Source of the DNA: Botryosphaeria dothidea
Taxonomy: Eukaryota > Ascomycota > Dothideomycetes > Botryosphaeriales > Botryosphaeriaceae
NCBI GenBank assembly: GCA_011503125.2
Contig: WWBZ02000033.1
Span: 2,604,001-2,668,000 of the forward strand
DNA length: 64,000 bases
Reading direction: 5' to 3'
Both the position numbers and the translations under genes were made by a program. Under the pieces are notes generated by a model. The model was not told where the DNA came from, ran no database searches, and saw only the letters and a program-made list of their open reading frames with translations. Numbering within the stretch: position 1 is the first letter of the stretch; each line of letters begins with the position of its first letter. Shown piece after piece: positions 1 to 9,800 of the stretch.

Positions 1-829
1 CCGGAGGCTTGGCAGAAAGTGGGCCTCTCTCGACCTGGCGACCGGCCGGAATTCTGTGCGCGTGCAGGGAAGTTGCCGTCTAATGCGCGGCACAGTAAAT
101 CTGGGGTAACCAATTCCGGGGCCGTGGGGTAAAATGTCCGACCAACGAGCTCCCCGGAACACCAGCCAGCCTCCTCGCATATCATCCATCTCGTTCAGCA
201 GTCCTCACGCTCTCGCGCGATGCTGAGTCGGGTGCTTTCGCCGCACGGCGCCATTCCGCATACCAAGGACTCTTGTTCGAGCGAAGGCGCAGGCTGGAGG
301 AACCTTAACCATGCTCGGCATATGCAAGGACATGACAAGCAACCGTTGGATGCTTCTCGCAATCGGGTCATGTCGGGCCTGACGACGCCCCACCGCGCCC
401 CGGTCACTGGCCGCTCACCGGCTCCGAGCACGCTGTCGTCGGGCTGCGTCCACTTTTGCCGATGCCGTTACGCCTCGCTGCAGCTTCGACCCCTACTCCG
501 GGCCGCTTGGCGGAGGCCCCCATGGGCTGCCGCCGTGGAGCCCGCCATCTTGGCCTCTCTTGGCCGCGGCGCCATCATGACCGCATGCAAGCCATTGATA
601 CTACCCCAGCCGTGCTCGTTGCCCACGGCGAGGCCCCGCGTTCCATGCGCGCTGATTAGATTGCTGGTGCGTACGACGCGTTGCTATATAAGACAGTCCG
701 GCTGGATTCTGCATTTCCTTCCCAGTCCAGCGGTCCTCTTTTCCACCGTCCTCCTACACCCACCCGCTGGCGAGCTCCTCACTTCCCTCCCCTTGCCCCT
801 CAAGTCCGCCGACGAGCCAGCCATTCACC
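1..829. promoter_or_regulatory. Upstream region of the JEN1-like transporter gene
   Basis: No coding gene is recognised in this stretch. Reading frames are open across parts of it, but their predicted proteins are Pro/Arg/Ala-rich with no family resemblance, as expected from GC-rich DNA. The last 150 bases hold a TATA element and a pyrimidine-rich leader typical of strongly transcribed fungal genes, so I read this as the promoter and 5' UTR of the transporter that starts at 830. The left part may include the end of a neighbouring transcript that lies outside the window. Confidence 0.5.
685..692 (+). promoter_or_regulatory. TATA box of the JEN1-like gene
   Basis: A clean TATATAAG lies 145 nt upstream of the ATG at 830 and is followed by a CT-rich leader. 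TATA boxes are typical of regulated fungal promoters, which fits a nutrient-regulated carboxylate transporter. That it is used as the TATA box is inferred from position and sequence only. Confidence 0.6.
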
Positions 830-2521
830 ATGCCTGCCGACGGAGAGCCCGCGGAGCCCATGTCCAGAGGAATCTGGTTCACGGCGAAGCAAGCTGGGGG
901 TGATCTCTTCATCTGGAAGCAGCGCGTTGTCGTCACCAACGAGTATGGCGAGGAGCGCACCGAGTGGCAGTCGCCTGCCCCGCTGCAGAACCCCTTCTCC
1001 CTGTTCGCCCAGCTCTCCTTGAAGGACTGGATATTCTTCCTCGTCGGCCTGGCAGCATGGACTGCGGACGCCTTCGACTTCCACGCACTGTCCATCCAGA
1101 CCGTCAAGCTGGCCAAGTACTACGACCAGTCCAAGACCAACATCACCACCGCCATCACCCTGACGCTTCTTCTCCGTTCCATCGGCGCCGCCTGCTTCGG
1201 TCTGGCTGGCGACAAGTTCGGTCGCAAGTGGCCCATGGTCTTGAACATGATCATCCTCGGTGTCCTGCAGATTGCCACCATCTACAGCACCACTTTCCAG
1301 CAGTTCCTCGCCGTCCGCAGCTTGTTCGGTCTCTTCATGGGTGGTGTCTACGGCAACGCCATTGCCATGGCTCTTGAGAACTGCCCGTAAGTAACCGAAC
1401 AGTCCCTCGCCAGTCACGCGACACCCCCCCCCCCCCTCCCACCTTGCTGACCGAACACTTCGATAGTACCAACGCCAGAGGTCTCATGAGCGGCATCCTG
1501 CAGCAAGGCTACTCGCTCGGCTACGTCTTCGCGGCGTGCGCCAACCTGGGCGTCGGTGGCTCGACCGACAGCTGGAAGACGGTCTTCTGGATCGCGGCGG
1601 GCATCTCGATCGCCGTGGGCATCATCCGCATGTTCTTCCCCGAGTCGCAGCAGTTCGTCGAGGCCAAGAAGGCGGGCAAGAAGGCCAAGGCGCCGGGCGC
1701 CTTCTGGCAGGAGACCAAGGTGATGCTGGCGCAGGAGTGGAAGATGTGCATCTACTGCATCATCCTGATGACCTGGTTCAACTACTACAGCCACACGTCG
1801 CAGGACAGCTACACCACCTTCATGCTCACCCAGAAGGAGCTCGACAACTCGGGCGCCTCGCGCGCCTCCATCCTCATGAAGGTCGGCGCCTGCGTCGGCG
1901 GCACCATCATCGGCTACCTCTCGCAGTTCGTCGGCCGCCGCCGCGCCATCATCGTCGCCGCCCTCATCTCCGGCTGCATGATCCCGGCCTGGATCCTCCC
2001 CGAAGGCGAGCGCTCGCTGTCGGCCTCCGGCTTCTTCATGCAGTTCTTCGTCCAGGGGGCCTGGGGTGTCATTCCCATCCACCTGAACGAGCTGTCTCCC
2101 CCTGCCTTCCGTTCTTCCTTCCCTGGTACGTTCCCACCCGCCACACCACCAGAATCCCCCTCGAAACAAAACTAACACTCAATCGACAGGTATCACCTAC
2201 CAGCTCGGCAACATGATCTCCTCGCCCTCCGCCCAGATCGTCAACGCCATCGCCGAGAAGACCCTGGTCACCAGCTCGCACGGCGACCGCGTGCCCGCCT
2301 ACGGCCCCGTCATGGGCGTCGCCACGGCCATCATCGCCGTCGGCATCGCCGTCACCACCGCCTTCGGCCCGGAGAAGCGCGGCCGCCACTTCGAGGCCGC
2401 CAAGGTCGCCGGTGCCGTCGAGGAGCCCGTCAAGGACGTCGAGCAGGGCTTCGGCAGCGTCAGCGAGAAGGGCGCCGCCGTGCAGGCCGAGAAGATCGAG
2501 ACGGCCGAGCCGGCGAAATAG
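830..2521 (+). CDS. JEN1: Carboxylic acid transporter, JEN1-like (major facilitator superfamily)
   Basis: Predicted plasma-membrane proton symporter for lactate, pyruvate or dicarboxylates. There are three exons: 830-1386, 1467-2125 and 2190-2521, giving 515 aa. Both introns are GT-AG, and splicing restores the continuous family segments ENCPTNARGLMSG and FPGITYQLGNMISSP. About 12 membrane segments alternate with short loops. The GDKFGRKWP loop between TM2 and TM3 is the MFS signature, and LAAWTADAFDFHAL in TM1 resembles Jen1/Jen2 proteins. The C-terminal tail is Glu/Lys-rich and cytosolic. The ATG at 830 was chosen because the protein then starts as Jen homologues do and it follows the TATA box at a normal distance. 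Substrate (lactate versus dicarboxylate) cannot be decided from sequence. A lactate dehydrogenase gene lies 30 kb downstream (31953). Confidence 0.88.
1424..1436 (+). repeat. Poly-C run inside transporter intron 1
   Basis: Thirteen consecutive C residues lie between the branch region and donor of the first intron (1387-1466). It is a simple mononucleotide tract and a likely place for length variation or sequencing error. It does not touch the coding sequence. Confidence 0.8.
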
Positions 2522-3810
2522 AGAGATGGATAGAAGGAAAGCGTTCAGGCGAATAATGACACTTGATATGAAAATATACGGTTTGGCAAAGGGAGAAGAT
2601 GTTTATACCACGCGAATGACCTTGTTTGAAACGATAAAAGAACGCATCATCCCTGGCTTTTGCGGGGCCAATGGATGAAACGATTTTATTGCTCAGTCTC
2701 TGTGTTCCATTTCTTCAACGTCGTGACCTGGCTCTTTTCCTTTTTTTTGTTTTTGTTTTTTCCTGACAAGACGTTCGAGGTCGCATCCGCCTCGCTGAGC
2801 CCTGCACTATCTGGAGCGGGAGTGAAACGAAGTTAGAATAAACAAAAGTATAATCCGCCCACGCCCTTGGTTGGTTCCAAGTTACAGCGGGGCGCACCAA
2901 TATCCGACTATTAGCGCTAAACGTGATCGGTCTATTAATAAGCCATACAAAGGCCAGATCAAGGGTACTGCGGGGAGTTGCAGCATACATCTGGATGAAA
3001 GTTGTCACCAGAACTGCATTCCCTTTGCGTTCCGACGAACGCTTCACCCTCCTGCCCATGGAGTCATATTTCTGAAGGCCAATGACACTGACCGTCAGCT
3101 GCGGCACCCCTCAGTACATCCACGTCTTCTGAGAGGCATTTTCGGGTCTGAAAACCTAGATAAACTCGGTGCTAATGGTTGCTGCACTTCTATCCGAAAA
3201 GCAATCCCCGTCTATGCACCTCTTGGCGAGCGAATTTCTTCTTTTCTTTTTATTGTGAAGAGATCGGGACCCCCACATTCGTTCCGAACGTTCACAAACT
3301 GCATGATACTGCAGGTTTGGCTATTCGGTTTTGGTCCCTATCTCGCTGATCCCAAGTCGGCACTTCTGAGGGTTGTTTGCAAAGTGCCTGCCTGCCATGA
3401 GGAGTTGAAACAATTTTCCGAACGCAAATGCTCTCAATTGCTCTACGCAGTTGCATGCGATTGCCTGCTTCAACTCTTTATTAGGGACCTAATAGCCATC
3501 CGCTTCCTCGGTATCTCGAATGGCCGCGATAAACTCAATAGCAGAGGGGGGGGGTCGGTCAGCCAATATCAACCCTTTGCGTTCACAACCATCTCCCGTG
3601 GCTCCGCGCAAGGCGTACAGCACTCAGTGACTTTGCTTAAGAGGTAGACTTCAGCAAAAGGTATGGTCTGCTCTCCGCAAACGGTACAGGTCTCCCGCCG
3701 GTCGTGCACGTGCGCCTAAACGCCCACCGGCAAAAAGACTCGCTCAACACCACGCATCCCTTTACACGACCTATCTGTCCCCATCCAACCACCAGGATGG
3801 CAAAAGGAAT
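2522..3810. other. Intergenic region, no gene recognised
   Basis: This region lies between the transporter stop and the tRNA-Thr. A reading frame of about 258 codons (2871-3647, plus) is open, but its composition is irregular, it has no family resemblance and no intron or promoter context, so I do not call it a gene. The first 200 bases are AT-rich and probably hold the transporter 3' UTR. T-rich tracts occur near 2740-2762. Confidence 0.5.
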
Positions 3811-3901
3811 TGCTCCCACTGAGATTTGAACTCAGGACCTCGGCATGACTGGCGAAGGACCAGATACTAGTGCCGCGCTCTACCAACTGAGCCATAGGAG
3901 C
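3811..3901 (-). tRNA. tRNA-Thr(AGU) with canonical 18-nt intron
   Basis: On the minus strand, 91 nt fold into a complete cloverleaf. Acceptor stem GCTCCTA pairs with TGGGAGC, with A73. The D-stem is GCTC/GAGC with GG in the loop. The anticodon stem is CGGCA/TGCCG and the T-arm CTGAG-TTCAAAT-CTCAG. The anticodon loop reads CT-AGT-A, followed by 18 nt (plus-strand 3847-3864) before base 38. This is the usual position of nuclear tRNA introns, one base 3' of the anticodon, cut by the tRNA splicing endonuclease. Removing it leaves 73 nt. The anticodon AGU decodes ACN threonine codons after A34 is converted to inosine. It is a normal gene and a useful contrast to the tRNA-Gly at 18314. Confidence 0.96.
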
Positions 3902-4473
3902 TAATTTGTTGGTATATCGTGAGGAACCAATTTCTCCTTGCTCCTCGAGGTTGGATTTTCCTACCAGGAAATAGGGCTATATTCCGTAGATCATTGAGAT
4001 GTCGAGGAAACACCAAATGTTGGTCGTACGGAACACGAGGGCGAACAAAAGGGGCGAGCTGGATCTTCTCGGTAAAGCATTGAGGCGCGTCGGCCGTTTG
4101 CCTATTCTAGTAAGCAAAGCGAACGGTCTGGACCGAGCCGCCCAGGGGCGGCCTGTCATGTGTGCGTGTTCCTGGGTAGCTGAACGCGTGTCACTGCAAA
4201 CGAGAAACGTACCTTGGAGGGCGGAGAATGACGACGTAATGGGAACTTGGTAGATGATCCAATATGTGTCATGAGAATGCATTCATTCCTACCTGCCCAC
4301 TCAGTAGCGCCAGAATAAATGTGCACAAATATGAGATATCGCTATAGATGTTCTGCCTCCTCAGTAGCCGCAGACTTTCGTCAGACGCAGTGTCGCCTTT
4401 ACAATTTCATTCCAACTCACCCGGCCGTTGGACAATCCCATGGTCTCTTTTTTTTTTTTTTGAAGAGATCTCC
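3902..4473. other. Intergenic region with T14 tract
   Basis: This lies between the tRNA-Thr 5' end and the stop codon of the kelch gene. No gene is recognised. A run of 14 T (4448-4461) lies 12 nt beyond the kelch stop on the gene's downstream side and probably belongs to its 3' UTR. Confidence 0.5.
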
Positions 4474-5841
4474 TCATCGGTCAACGGTGATCAGCCAGCC
4501 ATTGTCCAGAATCTTGCCGGTATCATCTGCGCCGCCCCAGATCACGACACTCGCGCCATCGACTTCCGTACCCTTCGTAGCTCCAAAGCCGATCCGTGTG
4601 TCCATACCTTTGGTTCCCGCCAGGCTCGCAGGCCTTTCAGGAACAACATCACCCTCGTCGTTGAGGTACTGGTAGTGCACCTCAGACCAATGCGCATCCT
4701 TTGTATCCAACTTGATCGTGTTCTGGGAGGTGCTCTTCGCAGGAGTCGCGGCAACGGTCGTGGGGAGCTGGAACACCCAAACATCATCGAGGTACGAGAG
4801 ACCCTCTTCCTGAACGTCGGGCTTCAAGCCGCCGACAAGCAGTAGATAATGACCGGACTTGCCGGCGGTAACCTCGACCAGGGCAGCGCCAGATCGGTTC
4901 GCAGGTCCAGCGCCCTCTTCATGCTGGATGGTCTCCCATTCGCCAGAGAGCGTCCTGGCAGGCGGGCCACCAGACTCGGCAAACCTCCAAAGACCGCTAA
5001 CATCGAAGTGAGAAACACCGGTCGGGACAGGCTCGGTGTTATTTACACCGCCGAAGAGGTAGAGGCGTGAGCCAACACACGCGAGAGCGGCGGCTAACCT
5101 GGCAGGACCAGGAGGCGCTGCCAGCTTGTTCCAGATTTTCGAACGAATATCAAAGGTCCACAGGTCATGGAGAAGTTCGCCATCTGCGCCTTTGCCGCCG
5201 GAGATAAAGATGGTTCCCCAGGTACCGGGCTCGGGCGGTTCTGGTACGACTAGGGAGGGATCCGGAGGTTGTTGGGGGAGGGTGGTCTGGTCGGTCCTGG
5301 TCTCTTTGGGAGTAGGCTCCTCGCTGGCAGCAGCAGCTTGGAATGATCTCGAAGGAGGTGCAGGGGCTTCGGCGTTGGCGGGGTCGAGCGGGGTCCAGTT
5401 GCTTCGCGAGGTCGAGAAGACCCAGACTCTGCCATTCTCGTCGGCGCCTCCCTCGATGTCGCCTCCGAAGATGAATATGTCGTCGCCGACAACGACGGCA
5501 CTGTGACCTTTCCTCGCAGCGGGGACACCGCCGTCTTCCTTGGCAGCCTTGGGGGTAATGGTGTAGTAATCAGCTTCGGAAACGCCCGACGAGGGCAGGA
5601 TCACGACGTGCATGTCATTGTCAGCGATCTGGCCCTCGGCAGTCTCGCCACCAAAGATGTAGGCGCGGCCCTTGACGACGGACACGGAGTGCGAGGTGCG
5701 TGCTAGCGGAGCTCCAGAGACCTGGGCGAAGGTAGCCTTGACGGTGCGCTGGCCGGGCTGAGCGATGCCTTTGGCGAAGCCGACGGCGCCGGACAAGTAG
5801 CCCTTGCCGGAGTTAAGAACGCCTCCAAAAGTGGGCGGCAT
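4474..5841 (-). CDS. Kelch-repeat protein
   Basis: A single-exon gene encodes 455 aa. Repeated motifs of the kelch beta-propeller type are visible: RTSHSVSVVKGRAYIFGG, RKGHSAVVVGDDIFIFGG, GTIFISGGKG, ACVGSRLYLFGGVNN, HYLLLVGGL and SVVIWGGAD. In each, a hydrophobic strand ends in a GG doublet about 50 residues from the next, so about six blades are present. There is no F-box, BTB or membrane segment, so the protein is probably a cytosolic propeller used as a protein-binding platform. A Pro/Ala/Ser/Thr-rich insert (about residues 155-205) separates blades two and three. Function cannot be named. The start at 5841 gives an N-terminal Gly-rich segment followed directly by the first blade. Confidence 0.85.
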   Translation of the reverse strand: MPPTFGGVLNSGKGYLSGAVGFAKGIAQPGQRTVKATFAQVSGAPLARTSHSVSVVKGRAYIFGGETAEGQIADNDMHVVILPSSGVSEADYYTITPKAAKEDGGVPAARKGHSAVVVGDDIFIFGGDIEGGADENGRVWVFSTSRSNWTPLDPANAEAPAPPSRSFQAAAASEEPTPKETRTDQTTLPQQPPDPSLVVPEPPEPGTWGTIFISGGKGADGELLHDLWTFDIRSKIWNKLAAPPGPARLAAALACVGSRLYLFGGVNNTEPVPTGVSHFDVSGLWRFAESGGPPARTLSGEWETIQHEEGAGPANRSGAALVEVTAGKSGHYLLLVGGLKPDVQEEGLSYLDDVWVFQLPTTVAATPAKSTSQNTIKLDTKDAHWSEVHYQYLNDEGDVVPERPASLAGTKGMDTRIGFGATKGTEVDGASVVIWGGADDTGKILDNGWLITVDR

Positions 5842-6840
5842 TTTGTGACTGCAGGTAGGGGGGAATTGGAATGTAGCGAGGAAGATGTTGTTTGGGAATG
5901 GGTCAGCTCAGGCAGGCAGCTTCGGCTTACTATGAGCTCACGCCATGACGTAGCCCCGCCGTGGCGGTGCCGCGTATCCCGGCGCACAAGCCATTGAACG
6001 CCCCCCCAAAATAGCACTGACACCCGGAACCCCTCAGCGGGGAATCAATCACCTTTCAAACAGCCTGCCACCCTCCGTCATCTCCGGCTTTGTCGCCATT
6101 GTTGCCGTCCAACCGGTTAGAACCCGAAGAAAGTGACCAAGAATCCCAACTGCCATGCAACGCCCACGCACCTCAGAATACACACACACACTACTGAACC
6201 ATTGTAGGTCCAAGGGCCGTTGATCTCGTATTCCCCAGTGTTTCGCTGCAGCGCTCAACACTCGGGGGCCTGAATGAATATCACGATCACGCACTTTCAA
6301 ATCCCCGTGTTCCCAGTGCAGAATCTTGCCGACCTCTTGTCTTGGTTTCAAAATCCCTCATAAAATGACTCCTTATTCGCTCTCATACCTTGTTTGAGCG
6401 AAGCAAGAAATAGACAGACGTTTGATTTGATCATCCACAAGCTGGCCTTTTGATTGAGCGTCTGGTGACCTTTTCGTGCTTAGATCCCTATCGACGGTTA
6501 GAGGAAGCAGTACACAGCGTAGTGAATTGATTTGAACTGGATGGCTGGCATGATCCATTCACATTGGCACGTCGTTGATTTTATTTTGAATAACAATAGG
6601 GTTGATCTGAGACTTCTACACTACAACCCGAGCAAAGATTCGAAGTCGACTTGAGAATTCACAACTATCTCAATCCATCTGAAGTCTCTCTATCTGGTCG
6701 GCCACAGCAAGACGCTCATAGACGTTTTTGTACACGCCTCCAAAACGCCCAATAACTCCACCACCACGTCGTGATACCACCGCCACGCCCGCACATATCT
6801 TTCAAAGCAGAGCATCTTATCATACCAGCCACACCACCTT
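5842..6840. other. Intergenic region between kelch gene and HIR3 3' end
   Basis: About 1 kb. The kelch promoter occupies the left side and the 3' flank of the HIR3 homologue the right side. A short CA repeat is present at 6181-6190. Short open frames (for example 6049-6351, minus) show no recognisable protein. I see no RNA gene. Confidence 0.5.
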
Positions 6841-9800
6841 TCAAGCCTCGGAACCCTTCGAGTCACCGGCTGTTGCCGCCGCAGCACTAGCAGCAGCCCT
6901 TCCCCTCCCTCTCCCACCCCTTCCACCTCTGCCTCTTCCTCCTCGCGACCCCGGTCCACCACCTCTCGTCTTCCTGCCGCCCCGAGTAGTCTTCTTCTCT
7001 TCCTCCGCCTTCTCTTTCTCCTTCCGCTTCCGCTCCGCCTCCGCCTCCTCGGCCGCCTGCCTTGCCGCTCTGGCACCCTCAGCCATATCCTCATCATCCG
7101 AGTCATCAATCTCGCTCAGCTCAGATTCATCGTCTGCGGAATCATGTATGCTTGCAGGAGCGGTCGACGTAGCGGTCGTCGGAGCAGTGGCGGGAGTAGT
7201 GGCGGGAGCAGTGGCGGGAGCAGAGGTGGGGGCGACAGGAGGGGGTTTCACCTCGGGCGAAGAAACCTGCTCTGGCTTCTCCTCTTTAGCGGCAACGGGC
7301 GCGGGGGCAGGCTCCATATCTTCCTCTTCTTCCTCCTTAGCCGTAACGAGCGTCTCGTTATCGTTGTCATCATCGCCGACCTCATCGTCCGCCGGCGCTT
7401 CATCCGCAGTTACGCCCTCGTCCGCCGTGACCATCGTCTCGTCACCGTCACCCGCATCGGCTTCCGGCTCTTCGTGGTCGACGGCATCCTGCTCCTGCTC
7501 TCCTTCTTGATCTTCGTCATTCTCACCTTCACCCTCACCATCGCCCTCGCCCTCTGCCTCTCCCTCTTCACCGTCTCCCTCTCCAGCTTCATCACCGTCA
7601 CCTTCTCCTTCCACATCTGCCTCCACGCCTGTATCCACGCCATCAGCACCATCCATATCCATCACATCGTCCTTCTCACCAGCGTCCGCGGCTTCAATCT
7701 CACTCGGTCCCTCACCCGCCGGTGCTTCCTCCTCAACCTTAGCTCCATCACTCTCAGCACCTGGCACAGAGGTCGCGACGGCTCCGGCCACACCCGCCAC
7801 ACCCTCGGCTACACTCGGCCTCGCTGGACTCGCTCTAATCGGCATCGTCGTTGCCGCCGCGGGCGTAGTTGGCGTCGCAGAGACGGGCCTCGTGACCGCG
7901 GCGTCTGCTCTGCGCATGAGTTCGCGTCTTCCGACACCCTTGGCTCTAGGCTTCGGCGCCGCTGCCGTCGCAGCAGCAGCGGGCTGATCAGGACCAGCCG
8001 GTGCACCAGCCGGCGTCGTGGTGTCGGTGGTGGGAGCGGTGCTGTTGGGGGCGGCGACGGGCTTGGTGCTGTTGCCCATAGACAGGACGCCGAAAGCGCC
8101 AGCGGGCGGGCCTGGTTCGTTGGCGCCGGCGCCATCGAGATTCATGATATTTTGCATGGACATCATGTTTGTGCGTTCGAAGGTGGGTGCTGGTTGAGGC
8201 GGAGGAGCTGGTGGTGGTGCAGCCGCGATTGGGGCGGGAGGTTGAGCTGCCGGCGCAGGTGGGTCGGGATCCGGCCGCAGTGTGGGGACTACTTGTTGGT
8301 AGAGGAGGGCATAGGTGTCGCCAATGAGGTCGTCGATGAGGGTAGCTTTCATGAGGTTGTTGTTCAGCCGACGGAGCTCCATTGCTTCGCGCAGGACTTC
8401 CAGGACATTAGATTTGGTCTCCGGGTCATGGCACCAGGCTTCCAGGCGGGTGGCGGCCGAAGTCCATTCCTCGTGGTTGATTGATTTGAAAACCGCGTCT
8501 TCGTGGCCTTCTGGCACTTGACCGGCTCTTCGGAGCATCTTCAGGTACGTCAGGCAAAGGGTCTGCCACAGCTTCGTGTGTTCGAAGAATTCATGGTTTC
8601 TGCGCCTGACTCTCTTTGCCAGCGCCTCCATACCAGCTCTGTCGCCTGTCTCGAAGAGAAGCTGGATGAAGAAGAGAGTATAGCGCGTTGTGTACACAAA
8701 GTGACGACCCAAACGCTCATACTCCGGCTTCCACACCTGAAGCTGCATTGTCTTGGTGAAGATTTGCTGCGAGAATTCGCCTTTAGCCGAAAGGGCAGCA
8801 ACATAAACATCTGCGGGCGAAGGCTCCCCATAATGAATGCGTGCCGCTCTGGCCGTCATGCGGTGATGCCAATTCGACTTGTCTGCGGACCGAAGTACTT
8901 TTAGAACTTTCAGAATATAATCGTCCCAGTCGTCTTGGTGTTCCGAATCTTCTGGGTTGAAGATGGGGACCTGTCCCGCGTAGTGAGTTGCCTGAAGCTT
9001 CTCGCTCGCATCTCGTGGCTCGAGTTCTCTCCGTTGCACCAATTTGTAAAGGATAGCCAGTATCTTGTAGTGAGGCTCCAGGATAGGCTCTCCACGGCTG
9101 CCTTTCTTTCCTGGAAGCTCTTCAATAGCTTTGGTAAATGCGGCAACAACCTCTCCAACGCTTGGCCGGTTTTTGGGTTGGATTGTCCCTTCTTGAGTGG
9201 TGTGCATTTTCCACAGACATTTGCCAAGCATGTAGTGAGAAAGCCAGTTGTCAGGCTTCCTAGCGATGGCTCGTTTGAAAAGCCCACTAGCAAATTTCCA
9301 TGCCATCACGGGTGTCATAGGCGCGAATGGGACGGACCTCATTACCTGGTTGGTGCTGTAGAACCTCTCCTCTGTGTCCTTCAAGGTGAAAGCTTGCATC
9401 GAGAGTGGATCGCGAGATGATGAATATATCCTCATGCCAAAGTCGGCATAAAGCTGTGCCATCTTGTTGGCCGTTTCCTCCGAGGCGTCAGCGTTCCTAA
9501 TAGCGGTAGCGACAGCCATTGTGTAACAGTGAATGGCTGCCCTTTGGTGCTGCACGAGTTCTGGATCACCTTTGTTGACCTTCTCAGCAGACCAGGCCAC
9601 CATCTCATCGACTTGGTAGTCGTACGCTTGCGCTTGCGAGTACCAGGTCTCCCAGCGTTCGGAGTCGTACTCCAGGTCCTGACCGAAGAAAGCTGAGGCG
9701 ATGTTGATGTCCTCTGTCGGTACCGGAGCTTGCCGTTTTTGATTCTGAGATCTGAACCTGTTCAACGCAATGCTGCCCATAAGAAAATACCAGCCCCGAG

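Noticed and set aside
2871..3647. 258-codon open frame in the intergenic region
   Set aside because: No family features, no promoter or intron context, irregular composition; likely chance.
7144..8484. 446-codon open frame on the plus strand within HIR3
   Set aside because: It lies antisense to the low-complexity C-terminal coding part of HIR3 and has an Arg/Ser/Gly-rich composition typical of a shadow frame.
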